A stretch of 64,000 bases of DNA from Nitratireductor sp. Its GTDB lineage: Bacteria; Pseudomonadota; Alphaproteobacteria; Rhizobiales; Rhizobiaceae. Every line of letters starts with the position of its first letter. The first letter of the stretch is position 1. Positions 26,319 through 34,259 of this stretch are shown here, in pieces. The notes beneath the pieces are model-generated. The model did not search any database. It saw only the letters and a list, made by a program, of their open reading frames with translations, and had not been told where the DNA came from. Where the stretch lies: positions 1 to 64,000 of the forward strand of contig JACKJU010000003.1 of NCBI GenBank assembly GCA_020637805.1, written 5' to 3'. Position numbers and translations under genes: made by a program.

Positions 26319-27923
26319 TCAGTCCCCGATCAGGGCTTCAAGTGCCTCAAGCCGATCGGCCTCCGCGGCGGGTTTGTCCCAACGTATCTGGGAAATGCGC
26401 GGAAACCGCATGGCGACGCCGGACTTGTGCCGGTTGGAACGGTTGATCCCCTCGAATGCGATCTCGAGAACAAGGCCGCCATCCATGCCCGCCGCTACTG
26501 AACGCACGGGACCGAACCGCTCCGTGGTGTTTTTGCGAACATACTTGTCGAGCTGTTTCAGTTCCGCGTCGGTAAAGCCGAAATATGCCTTGCCCACCGG
26601 AACAAGTTCCATGCCGGTTTCGCCGTCGCGCCATGCGCCAAAAGTGAAATCCGAGTAATAGCCCGACCGCTTGCCGTGACCGCGCTGCGCATACATGAGC
26701 ACGGCATCAATCACCATGGGATCTCGTTTCCACTTGTACCAAAGGCCGCGCGGACGACCGCTGCGATAGGTGGATTGGCGCCGCTTCAGCATCAGTCCCT
26801 CGATGACCGGATGCGGCGGGTTCGCCCGTTTATCGCGCAGGTCATCGACGCTGGTGAAGGAAACTTCCGGCGAAAGGTCGAACCGTTCCGGTGGCAGCCG
26901 GTCAACGATCATGGCGAGTGCATTGCGGCGCTGTTCCAGGTTCTGTTCGCGCAGGTCGTTTTCGCCGTCGAGCAGGCAGTCATACAGCCGGGCAAAGGCT
27001 GGATGGCTGGACAACATACCCTTGGGGACTATCTTGCGGTTCAGGCGTTGCTGCAGGTCGGAAAAGGTGCGGATTGCCAGCGGTTCGCCAAGGGGTGAGC
27101 GCACCAGCAGTTCGCCGTCAAACGTTCCTTCGAACGCCATCGCCTCCACGAGATCGGGAAAGGCCGGTGAGATGTCCTCGCCGGTTCGCGAATAGATACG
27201 CCGCTTGCCCCTGTCACTGACGAGCTGGATGCGAATGCCGTCCCACTTCCATTCGGCAAGAAAATCGGCTGGCGTGATGTCTTCAAGTTCGCGTTCCTCG
27301 ATCGCATTGGACAGCATGACCGGCCGGAAGGGCGCGCGTCCCGCCGCCACCGGTTTTGCGCCGCTGCCGTCGAGCCACGCGAACAGGCTGGAATAGGGCG
27401 GTTCCAGGCCGTGCCAGAGTTCCTCTATCTCCTCGATCTTCACATTGCCGAATTCCGCCAGGGCCTGTTTGGCGAGGCGGGCGGAAACACCGATGCGCAG
27501 CCCGCCGGTGGCAAGCTTGATCAGCGCATAGCGGCTGGAAACATCCATCGCGTCGAGAAGCCCGGAAAGGATCGCCGGCGTGTCGGATTTTGAGGCACTG
27601 GAAAGCATCTCGACCACCTGCGAGAGAGGCGGCGGTGCCTCGGCGGTCTCTGCCGGTCCCCAAAGGAGCGATACGGTCTCAGCCAGATCACCCACGTAAT
27701 CATAGGAGAGGCGGAATAGTTCTGCGTCGATCCGTTGCGTCATCAACTCCCGCAGCAGCGAGGGCTGCACCGATTTCAGTTTCAGGTCGCCGGTAATCGC
27801 GCCGATGGCATAGCCACGATACGGGTCCGGACGGCTGGCGCAATAATCGCGGATGATTTCCATCTTGCGGTTGCGCGACGGCGTTAGTACCAGGCGTTCG
27901 AGAAGGGTGGCAAAGGCTTTCAT
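26319..27923 (-). CDS. ligB: ATP-dependent DNA ligase of the LigB/Lhr repair cassette
   Basis: A 534-residue ATP-dependent DNA ligase. Order: N-terminal DNA-binding helical domain (1-180), nucleotidyltransferase domain with motif I WKWDGIRIQ (nucleophilic Lys near residue 226), motifs SRTGEDISPAFPD and FDGELLV, motif IV/V EGLMLKRR and WYKWKRDP, and a C-terminal OB fold. It seals nicks through an enzyme-AMP intermediate. It lies 3 bases after the exonuclease gene and is the last gene of the cassette (helicase, PdeM, exonuclease, ligase). In Pseudomonas, related clusters (Lhr-Core, MPE, Exo, LigB) are proposed to form a DNA damage-repair unit. Confidence 0.93.
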   Translation of the reverse strand: MKAFATLLERLVLTPSRNRKMEIIRDYCASRPDPYRGYAIGAITGDLKLKSVQPSLLRELMTQRIDAELFRLSYDYVGDLAETVSLLWGPAETAEAPPPLSQVVEMLSSASKSDTPAILSGLLDAMDVSSRYALIKLATGGLRIGVSARLAKQALAEFGNVKIEEIEELWHGLEPPYSSLFAWLDGSGAKPVAAGRAPFRPVMLSNAIEERELEDITPADFLAEWKWDGIRIQLVSDRGKRRIYSRTGEDISPAFPDLVEAMAFEGTFDGELLVRSPLGEPLAIRTFSDLQQRLNRKIVPKGMLSSHPAFARLYDCLLDGENDLREQNLEQRRNALAMIVDRLPPERFDLSPEVSFTSVDDLRDKRANPPHPVIEGLMLKRRQSTYRSGRPRGLWYKWKRDPMVIDAVLMYAQRGHGKRSGYYSDFTFGAWRDGETGMELVPVGKAYFGFTDAELKQLDKYVRKNTTERFGPVRSVAAGMDGGLVLEIAFEGINRSNRHKSGVAMRFPRISQIRWDKPAAEADRLEALEALIGD

Positions 27924-27926
27924 CGG

Positions 27927-28946
27927 CTATTCGTTCTCGTCTTCATAGCCCACGATGTTGAGCGGTTTCGCGCGAATCTGGTTCAGTTCGCACCAGCGCA
28001 CGAGACCTTCCTCGCGTCCGTGCGTCACCCATACCTCTGCGGCTCCCGTATCCCGTATCGATGCGGTCAGTTCGTTCCAGTCGCAATGGTCCGATATCAC
28101 CAGCGGCAGTTCCACGCCGCGTTGCTTGGCGCGCTGGCGAACCTGCATCCAGCCAGACGCGAATGCGATCAACGGATCGCTGAAGCGCCGCACCCATGGC
28201 GAGTTGAAGGCGGATGGCGGTCCCAGAACGATCTCGCCGGCAAAGTCTCTGCCGGCATTCTTCGCTCCCTCTGCAAGGGTGGCTGGCCTGAGATCGCCAA
28301 GTTCTATTCCCTCTAACCGGTAATAGTCGCACAGCCGCTGTAGCGAGCCGTGGATATGGATGGGGCGGTCATACCCGCTGTCACGCAGCAGCCGGATCAC
28401 CCGCTGCGCCTTGCCAAGCGCATATGCTCCGACCAGATGCGTGCGGTCCGGAAACTGGTCAAGGGAAGACAGGAGCTTGCCAATCTCTGTTGCCGCATCG
28501 GGGTGGTTGAAAACCGGCAGGCCGAACGTGGCCTCGGTGATGAAGACATCGCATTTGGCAAGCTCGAAGTGTTCGGCGGTAGGGTCCGGCCTGCGCTTGT
28601 AATCGCCCGACACGACGATGCGCGTTCCGTTCTTCTCGACCGCGATCTGGGCCGATCCCAGCACATGGCCCGCAGGATGGAAGGTAACGCTCGCTCCGTT
28701 CACATTCGTGGTTTCGCCAAATCGCGCCGGATGGACAGAACCTGCAAATTCGTCGCCATACCGGATCGCCATGATGTCCAGTGTGCGTTGCGTCGCCATG
28801 ACGGCGCCGTGCCCGGCGCGCGCATGGTCCGCGTGGCCGTGGGTTATCAGCGCGCGTTCAACCGGCCTTACCGGATCTATGTAGAAGTCCCCGGGCGGGC
28901 AGTAGAGCCCTTGCGGGGCGGGATGGAGCAGGGCGTCAGGTCGCAT
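27927..28946 (-). CDS. Ligase-associated DNA exonuclease (metallo-beta-lactamase fold)
   Basis: A 339-residue MBL-fold nuclease of the beta-CASP-related, ligase-associated exonuclease family. The zinc motif HxHxDH is seen in THGHADHARAGHG near residue 36. Further ligands fit FHPAGHVLGSAQ (His), VVSGDYKRRPD (Asp) and the C-terminal ISDHCDWNEL / VWVTHGREE. It processes DNA ends before ligation. It lies upstream of ligB with a 3-base gap and 83 bases after the RNase T2 gene. Confidence 0.92.
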   Translation of the reverse strand: MRPDALLHPAPQGLYCPPGDFYIDPVRPVERALITHGHADHARAGHGAVMATQRTLDIMAIRYGDEFAGSVHPARFGETTNVNGASVTFHPAGHVLGSAQIAVEKNGTRIVVSGDYKRRPDPTAEHFELAKCDVFITEATFGLPVFNHPDAATEIGKLLSSLDQFPDRTHLVGAYALGKAQRVIRLLRDSGYDRPIHIHGSLQRLCDYYRLEGIELGDLRPATLAEGAKNAGRDFAGEIVLGPPSAFNSPWVRRFSDPLIAFASGWMQVRQRAKQRGVELPLVISDHCDWNELTASIRDTGAAEVWVTHGREEGLVRWCELNQIRAKPLNIVGYEDENE

Positions 28947-29029
28947 CGCGAAGAAGTAGAACCCCGCCGCGTTTTTTCAAAACGGTTCCTGCGTTTGTCG
29001 AGTGCAAGCGGGCGAGCGCCGTCGCGGGC

Positions 29030-29770
29030 TTATTGCAGTCCCACGGGATCGACGATCCCGACCGGGCAACCATGGTCTGTCTCGGGCGCGCTCTCGATCA
29101 GCTGGCCAAGATTGGTGGCTTCCGAGACATTTCCGCCAAGACCCAGCGTCATCTCGACGATGAGTTGGCGGCCGGAATCCTCATCCCGCTTGCACGATAT
29201 GCGCAGCCGCTTGCCAGCGCCGCGTCCGAAATCCCGGTTCAGGGCATCTTCCATGTCGCCATAGGTGAGTTCCTTGCCGACATTTGCGTCGAACAGGAAC
29301 CGCAGGCTCGACCGGTTCAGCCACCCGAGAACCTTGAGGGAATCGCGGTAATAGGCGTCTATGTCGCTGCCGTAGCACGTGCCGTGCTTGATCCATTCGT
29401 GCTTGTGCAGCGAGGATTGTGTACCCGGCATTGCCTCCTGCAATTGCTTCCAGACGCTTTCCTCGATGAAAGGTGCATCGAGGTCGCGCCAGCGCCCGGC
29501 CTGGTCGCTAGACTTTTCGCGTTCGGAAACGCCGCAATAGACGTTTGTGCCGGGCTGCGGCCACAGGCCGTGCAGGGAAAAGTTGCTCGCGTCGAAGCGC
29601 CCGGCATGCTGGCTCTTGCATTCGCGTTTTCCCGGTGCGGTTTCACAGAATGCCGGTTGCCAGGAAAAGGCGATCACGTAATCGGCCTTCTTCTCTTCCC
29701 CGCCCGAACTGCCGGAACAGCCCGCGAGCATGAGTGCAAGGGAAGCGGCAAGGGCGAGATGGTGTTTCAT
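29030..29770 (-). CDS. RNase T2-family lipoprotein
   Basis: A 246-residue exported ribonuclease of the T2 family. The signal sequence ends LMLAGC (lipobox), indicating membrane anchoring. Both conserved active-site segments are present: CAS I as FSLHGLWPQ near residue 68 and CAS II as EWIKHGTCY near residue 125, with the two catalytic histidines and Glu/Lys. Cysteines are spaced for the family disulfides. T2 enzymes cleave single-stranded RNA through 2',3'-cyclic phosphates. Its position, same strand and 14 bases from pdeM inside a DNA-repair cassette, is unusual, since the product is extracytoplasmic. Confidence 0.92.
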   Translation of the reverse strand: MKHHLALAASLALMLAGCSGSSGGEEKKADYVIAFSWQPAFCETAPGKRECKSQHAGRFDASNFSLHGLWPQPGTNVYCGVSEREKSSDQAGRWRDLDAPFIEESVWKQLQEAMPGTQSSLHKHEWIKHGTCYGSDIDAYYRDSLKVLGWLNRSSLRFLFDANVGKELTYGDMEDALNRDFGRGAGKRLRISCKRDEDSGRQLIVEMTLGLGGNVSEATNLGQLIESAPETDHGCPVGIVDPVGLQ

Positions 29771-29784
29771 GGAATGGTCCGGAA

Positions 29785-30513
29785 TCAGGCGACGAGATTT
29801 CGCGCGGAAATGTGGAAGACGCGGTTGGAGCCAAGTACCAGCGCCGAAAGGCGGCTTTCGACGAAAAGTCCGGCAAAGGCACGGTCGCGAATGTTCAAGC
29901 CCCCCGTATAGGCCCCGAACGAGGGCAGGATCAACCGCTCGCCATCGGTGGCGAAACAGGGCCGCCGGACGGTCTTGGCGCGTGTCGCCACCTTGGCGGC
30001 CGGATGAAGATGTCCGGCAATCTCGCCACGCGCGTCTTTTGCGCTCGGCTCGTGGCGGAAGATGAGCGGCCCAAGATGCAGTTCGGCAGCAACATCCCCG
30101 CCAAGTCCTTCCGGCGGAACGGGATCGTGGTTGCCGGAAATCCATACCCATTGCCGCCCGGCCATGAGCGAGGAAAGGACTTCGAGATCGTGGCCCGCGA
30201 TACGCTCATGAGCGAACCGGTCGTGGAAGCTGTCGCCAAGTGAAATCACCGTCTGCGGCTGCCAGTAGGCAATGCGCGAGGCGAGGCGGGCAAGCGTTGT
30301 GCGCGTATCGTAGGGCGGCAGCATGCGTCCGTGCCGGGCATGGGATGAACCCTTCTCCAGGTGAAGATCGGAAACGATCATCGTGTCGCTGTCGGGCAGG
30401 AATGCGCAGCCCGAAAAGTCGCACATGATCCGCGTCCCGGCGACCACGATCGCGGCCACCGGGTCATGGTCCTCAAGTGCCCGATAGGTCGTATTGCGAA
30501 CGTATCCGTTCAA
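29785..30513 (-). CDS. pdeM: Ligase-associated DNA damage response endonuclease PdeM
   Basis: A 242-residue calcineurin-like metallophosphoesterase. The five family motifs are evident: VSDLHLEKGSS (DxH), SLGDSFHDRF (GDxxHD), ISGNHDP (GNHD), then RHEPS and GEIAGHLHP (GHxH). PdeM/MPE is a manganese-dependent DNA endonuclease of the Lhr/LigB cluster. A TTG at 30513 overlaps the helicase TGA (TTGA), implying coupling. A GTG at 30459 with a GAGGA site about 10 bases upstream gives a start closer to homologs as I recall them. Confidence 0.9.
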   Translation of the reverse strand: MNGYVRNTTYRALEDHDPVAAIVVAGTRIMCDFSGCAFLPDSDTMIVSDLHLEKGSSHARHGRMLPPYDTRTTLARLASRIAYWQPQTVISLGDSFHDRFAHERIAGHDLEVLSSLMAGRQWVWISGNHDPVPPEGLGGDVAAELHLGPLIFRHEPSAKDARGEIAGHLHPAAKVATRAKTVRRPCFATDGERLILPSFGAYTGGLNIRDRAFAGLFVESRLSALVLGSNRVFHISARNLVA

Positions 30514-33059
30514 CGCGTCTGTTCCCCGAACTCGTGCATCATCTCGCCCATCAATTCGTCCGCCGCTTCGGCCAGAAGTACTTCCTGTGCATCGCCATGG
30601 ATCGATTCGCGTCCGATCTCCAGCATTACCGGTACGGCAAGAGGCGAAATCCGGTCGAGCTTGCGATGCACGATATGCCCCTTGATTCGCGCGAGCATAT
30701 CGCCCAGCCTTCGGATGTCCAACTGGCCGTGCGCGGCCTCCTGACGCGTCGCCTGCAACAGGATGTGGTCCGGTTCGTGGCTGCGCAATACGTCGTAAAT
30801 GAGGTCGGATGAAACGGTCATCTGCCGCCCGGTCTTTTCCTTGCCCGGATGGCGCTTTTCAATCAGCCCGGCAATCGTCGCGCAGTTGCGGAAGGTGCGT
30901 TTGAGAAGAAATGATTCGTCGAGCCAGGTTTCCAGATCGTCGCCCAGCATGTCTTCGTCGAAGAGTTGGGCGAGCGGCAATTCGCCGTTTTCGAACATGC
31001 GCCCGAAATCGCGCAGCCCCCAGATGCAAAGAGCGTAATCGGTTGCAACAAAGCCCAGCGCCCGCGCCTTTGCACGCTCCATGCGCCGTGACAGCAGCAT
31101 GCCGAGCGTCTGGTGGACGAGCCTTCCGTCGAACGGGTAGCAGATCATGTAGTAGCGGCTGCCTTTCGGAAAGGTTTCGACCAGAAGGTCTCCTTCTGCG
31201 GGCAACTGAGAGGCATGTTTCTGCAATTCAAGCCATTCTCGCACCTGTTCGGGCAGTTTGTGCCATTCGCCGGGGCTGGCCAGCATGTGGCGCACCTGGC
31301 CTGCCAGATAGGTGGAAAGGGGAAACTTGCCCCCGGCATAGGCCGGTACCCGCGGATCGGTTCCCTCGGCATCGGTGACGAAACACACATTCTCGCGAAT
31401 GCCCTCGAATCGCACCGTGCGCCCCGCAAAGATGAAGGTGTCATCCGGCGAAAGGGATTCCAGGAACCCTTCCTCGATCTTGCCCAGCCGCAACCCGCCG
31501 CGCTGGTTAGCACCAGCACCCTTCTTTCGTGTCAGGCGGATTTCCAGCATCGGCGCTTCGATGATCGTGCCGGCGTTGAGGCGGTATTGCTGGGCAAAAC
31601 GGGGATGGGTTATGCGCCAGCTTCCATCCGCTGCCTGGCGGATCTTGGCATATTGCTCGTAGGTTCTGAGCGCGTAGCCGCCGGTGGAAACGAACTCCAC
31701 GATCCTGTCGAAGGTCTGCCGGTCAAGCTTGCTGTAGGGCAGGGCGGTCGTGACTTCCCTGTAGAGATCATCGGCATGAAACGGTGCCCCGACCGCGCAG
31801 CCGAGCACATGCTGGGCCAGCACGTCGAGCGCGCCCTCCATTATTGGAGGTGTGTCCTGCGCTCCCAGATAATTGGCATCGAGTGCTGCCTGGCACTCCA
31901 GGACCTCGAAGCGGTTTGCCGGAACCAAGATCGCGCGCGACGGTTCATCCATACGGTGATTTGAGCGGCCGATGCGCTGGGCAAGGCGTGATGCGCCTTT
32001 CGGTGCACCGACATGAACAACAAGGTCCACGTCACCCCAGTCGATACCCAGATCCAGCGTCGAGGTGGCAACCACCGCACGCAGACGGTTCTCGCTCATG
32101 GCCTGTTCCACCTTGCGGCGCTGGCCGACATCGAGCGAGCCGTGATGCAGGGCAATTGGCAGCGTGTCCTCGTTGATGCGCCACAGTTCCTGAAACAGAA
32201 GCTCAGCCTGGCTCCGGGTATTCACGAAAAGAAGCGTGGTCTGGTGGCGCTTGATCGCCTCGTAGATCTCCGGCATCGAATAGCGTGCCGAGTGACCGGA
32301 CCAGGGAACGCGTTCACTGGATTCGAGTATGGTGATCTCGGGTTTTGCGCCGCACTGAACCTCGATCAGCTCCGCAGCGTCACTGCTTCCATCAACTTGC
32401 GGGCGCAACCAACGGCAAAGTTCCAGCGGGTCCGATACGGTTGCCGAAAGACCGATTGCCTTAAGGTCCGGGCGCAGCCTGTGCAGGCGTGCTAACCCAA
32501 GCGATAGAAGGTGGCCGCGCTTGGAGGTGACCAGTGAATGCAGCTCGTCCAGCACCACGTTTTCGAGATCCTCGAAGAATTGCGCTGCATCCTTTGAGGC
32601 GATCAGCAGGGCAAGCTGTTCCGGAGTGGTCAGCAAGATATCCGGCGGATCAAGCTTTTGGCGCTGCCGGCGGTGTTGCGGCGTGTCGCCGGTTCGCGTT
32701 TCGAGACGAACTGGCAATCCCATCTCGTCAACGGGTTTCATGAGGTTGCGCTGGATATCGACCGCCAGCGCCTTCAATGGCGAGATATAGAGCGTGTGAA
32801 TGCCGCGCTTGCGGGTGCCGGGCCGTCTTTGCCCGCGTAGGGCAAGGGCAGTCAACGAGGGCAGGAAGCCGGCGAGTGTCTTTCCCGCGCCTGTCGGAGC
32901 AATCAGCAGGCATGATTTTCCGGACTGAACCCTTGCGAGGAGATCGAGCTGATGCGCGCGCGGTTGCCGGCCGTTGCGTGCAAACCACTCGATGAAGGGT
33001 TCGGGAAGCCGGGCAGGGTGCGCTGTTGTCGCGCTGAAAAGGTCAGGTTCGTTCTTCAC
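30510..33059 (-). CDS. Ligase-associated DEXH-box helicase (Lhr-core family)
   Basis: An 849-residue superfamily 2 ATP-dependent 3'-5' helicase of the Lhr-core type. Motifs in order: Walker A APTGAGKT near residue 58, DELH (Walker B) near residue 170, GLSATV near 205, FVNTRSQAELLF, and VATSTLDLGIDWGDVDLV with the arginine-finger motif QRIGRSNHR near residue 365. A winged-helix and the Lhr-specific C-terminal region follow. It is the first gene of the repair cassette and may provide unwinding for PdeM, the exonuclease and the ligase. The overlap with pdeM supports co-translation. Confidence 0.93.
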   Translation of the reverse strand: MKNEPDLFSATTAHPARLPEPFIEWFARNGRQPRAHQLDLLARVQSGKSCLLIAPTGAGKTLAGFLPSLTALALRGQRRPGTRKRGIHTLYISPLKALAVDIQRNLMKPVDEMGLPVRLETRTGDTPQHRRQRQKLDPPDILLTTPEQLALLIASKDAAQFFEDLENVVLDELHSLVTSKRGHLLSLGLARLHRLRPDLKAIGLSATVSDPLELCRWLRPQVDGSSDAAELIEVQCGAKPEITILESSERVPWSGHSARYSMPEIYEAIKRHQTTLLFVNTRSQAELLFQELWRINEDTLPIALHHGSLDVGQRRKVEQAMSENRLRAVVATSTLDLGIDWGDVDLVVHVGAPKGASRLAQRIGRSNHRMDEPSRAILVPANRFEVLECQAALDANYLGAQDTPPIMEGALDVLAQHVLGCAVGAPFHADDLYREVTTALPYSKLDRQTFDRIVEFVSTGGYALRTYEQYAKIRQAADGSWRITHPRFAQQYRLNAGTIIEAPMLEIRLTRKKGAGANQRGGLRLGKIEEGFLESLSPDDTFIFAGRTVRFEGIRENVCFVTDAEGTDPRVPAYAGGKFPLSTYLAGQVRHMLASPGEWHKLPEQVREWLELQKHASQLPAEGDLLVETFPKGSRYYMICYPFDGRLVHQTLGMLLSRRMERAKARALGFVATDYALCIWGLRDFGRMFENGELPLAQLFDEDMLGDDLETWLDESFLLKRTFRNCATIAGLIEKRHPGKEKTGRQMTVSSDLIYDVLRSHEPDHILLQATRQEAAHGQLDIRRLGDMLARIKGHIVHRKLDRISPLAVPVMLEIGRESIHGDAQEVLLAEAADELMGEMMHEFGEQTR

Positions 33060-33226
33060 GGTGGAATCATAGGTGCTGACATTTGGACGGTCGACTGCAT
33101 TTTTACAATTGATTCACCTTGTGAACGGCCGATCGTGGAACTTCATCGTTGTCTCCGGCGTTGCCATGTTGAGGACAGGAACACCGGCACAATGCCGGTC
33201 AATTCCAATGGCAAGGAGAAGAAAAT

Positions 33227-33490
33227 ATGAGGAAGTTTGCTATTCCGGCAGTTCTTATGGCGGGTCTTGCAACGGCTGGCTGCACGACCACGGACCAGGA
33301 TAACGCCGTCATCGGTGGTGCTGCGGGCGCCGCAATCGGCGGGATTGCCACTGGCAATGTCAAGGGTGCTGCAGTAGGCGCCGCAATCGGTGCGGGCACG
33401 GGCGTACTGCTTGGCCGTGTCGCCGAGGGCAGCAGTCGCTGCTACTACAAGGATCGCTACGGCCGCAAATATATCGCGCGCTGCCGCTGA
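33227..33490 (+). CDS. Small glycine-zipper lipoprotein
   Basis: An 87-residue lipoprotein with a signal sequence ending GLATAGC. A glycine-zipper segment with GxxxG repeats (IGGAAGAAIGGIATG, then GAAVGAAIGAGTGVLLG) runs through residues 29-65, and the tail CYYKDRYGRKYIARC has two cysteines. Such proteins resemble OmpA-associated 17-kDa antigen/YMGG-like glycine-zipper lipoproteins and are thought to sit in or near the outer membrane. It is a monocistronic gene with its own terminator. Confidence 0.85.
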   Translation: MRKFAIPAVLMAGLATAGCTTTDQDNAVIGGAAGAAIGGIATGNVKGAAVGAAIGAGTGVLLGRVAEGSSRCYYKDRYGRKYIARCR

Positions 33491-33505
33491 TCCGGATCAG
33501 CTTGG

Positions 33506-33535
33506 AAAAAGCCGGCCTGATGGCCGGCTTTTTTC
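33506..33535 (+). terminator. Intrinsic terminator after the glycine-zipper lipoprotein gene
   Basis: A perfect GCCGGCC (33511-33517) / GGCCGGC (33522-33528) stem with a TGAT loop, preceded by five A and followed by six T. It is a textbook rho-independent terminator 20 bases after the stop codon. Confidence 0.9.
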
Positions 33536-33538
33536 TTT

Positions 33539-33578
33539 AGAGCGATTTTGATTTTTACGGAATCGGAAAAATCAAAAT
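33539..33578. repeat. Intergenic AT-rich palindrome
   Basis: ATTTTGATTTTT (33545-33556) and AAAAATCAAAAT (33567-33578) are perfect 12-bp arms around a 10-bp spacer. The leading AGAGCGATTTTGATTTT resembles a second intergenic site at 44197 (AGAGCAATTTCGATTTT), hinting at a dispersed element. Confidence 0.5.
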
Positions 33579-33643
33579 GCGTAAATGAATTCAGCTGCTT
33601 GCGGAAGCGATCTGTTTGCACCTAAAGGTGAAACAGTCTAGTA

Positions 33644-33663
33644 CCGGAACCTCTAGGTTCCGG
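33644..33663 (-). terminator. Hairpin beyond the DUF3429 gene
   Basis: CCGGAACC (33644-33651) and GGTTCCGG (33656-33663) form a perfect 8-bp stem with a 4-nt loop, adjacent to the stop of the minus-strand DUF3429 gene. No U-run follows, so its termination efficiency is uncertain. Confidence 0.45.
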
Positions 33664-33664
33664 C

Positions 33665-34156
33665 TCACGCCATGGCGATCATCGCAAGGATGTGGCTGAA
33701 AACAGCAAGACCGGTCAGGACGATGCGAACCGGCGAGATCCATCGCGGAAGGCTGCCGCTACTGGCGGACAGACTGTCCCATGCGCCCAATGCGCAGTGG
33801 GCCAGCAACAGAAGCAGCATCCCGTAAGTAGCAGGCATGAGGATGCCAAGCGCTGCAGCGAGCGCGGCAATCACGGCCCAGAATGGGGCGATGACCCTTT
33901 GGCCGGGGATTGTCGTTTCAAGCGAGTGGAAGAGGGCAGCACCCCAGCGCGCGCCGCCCAGGAACGCCACAATGATTGCCGAGTAGATCCGGAAGACATT
34001 CAGGATCGGTTCTGCAAGGGCATTTCCCTTGCCGACTGCGACCAGCAATGTGGCGATGGCCGCCAACGGTACCAGGCCGGCCAGTCCCAGCATCCAGACA
34101 AGCCGTTTTTGCCTGTCGTAGGAGCGCAGTTTCAGATCGTCGGCATCGCTCGTCAT
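33665..34156 (-). CDS. DUF3429-family membrane protein
   Basis: A 163-residue membrane protein with five hydrophobic helices: near residues 20-42, 52-72, 82-100, 105-122 and 140-160. It matches the DUF3429 family pattern, with VFRIYSAIIVAFLGGARWG as the most recognisable block. Function is unknown. ATG 34156 has GGAGGGGAAG directly upstream. It is downstream of the PodJ-like gene on the same strand with a gap of about 100 bp and could be co-transcribed. Confidence 0.85.
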   Translation of the reverse strand: MTSDADDLKLRSYDRQKRLVWMLGLAGLVPLAAIATLLVAVGKGNALAEPILNVFRIYSAIIVAFLGGARWGAALFHSLETTIPGQRVIAPFWAVIAALAAALGILMPATYGMLLLLLAHCALGAWDSLSASSGSLPRWISPVRIVLTGLAVFSHILAMIAMA

Positions 34157-34259
34157 CTTCCCCTCCAAGGTTCGTGCGCCTGGCAGCAGCCCCATGCAAC
34201 AAATGGCCCGGCAACGGTGATATCCGCTGCCGGGCCTGATTGAAAGATGCCGGTCTGGG

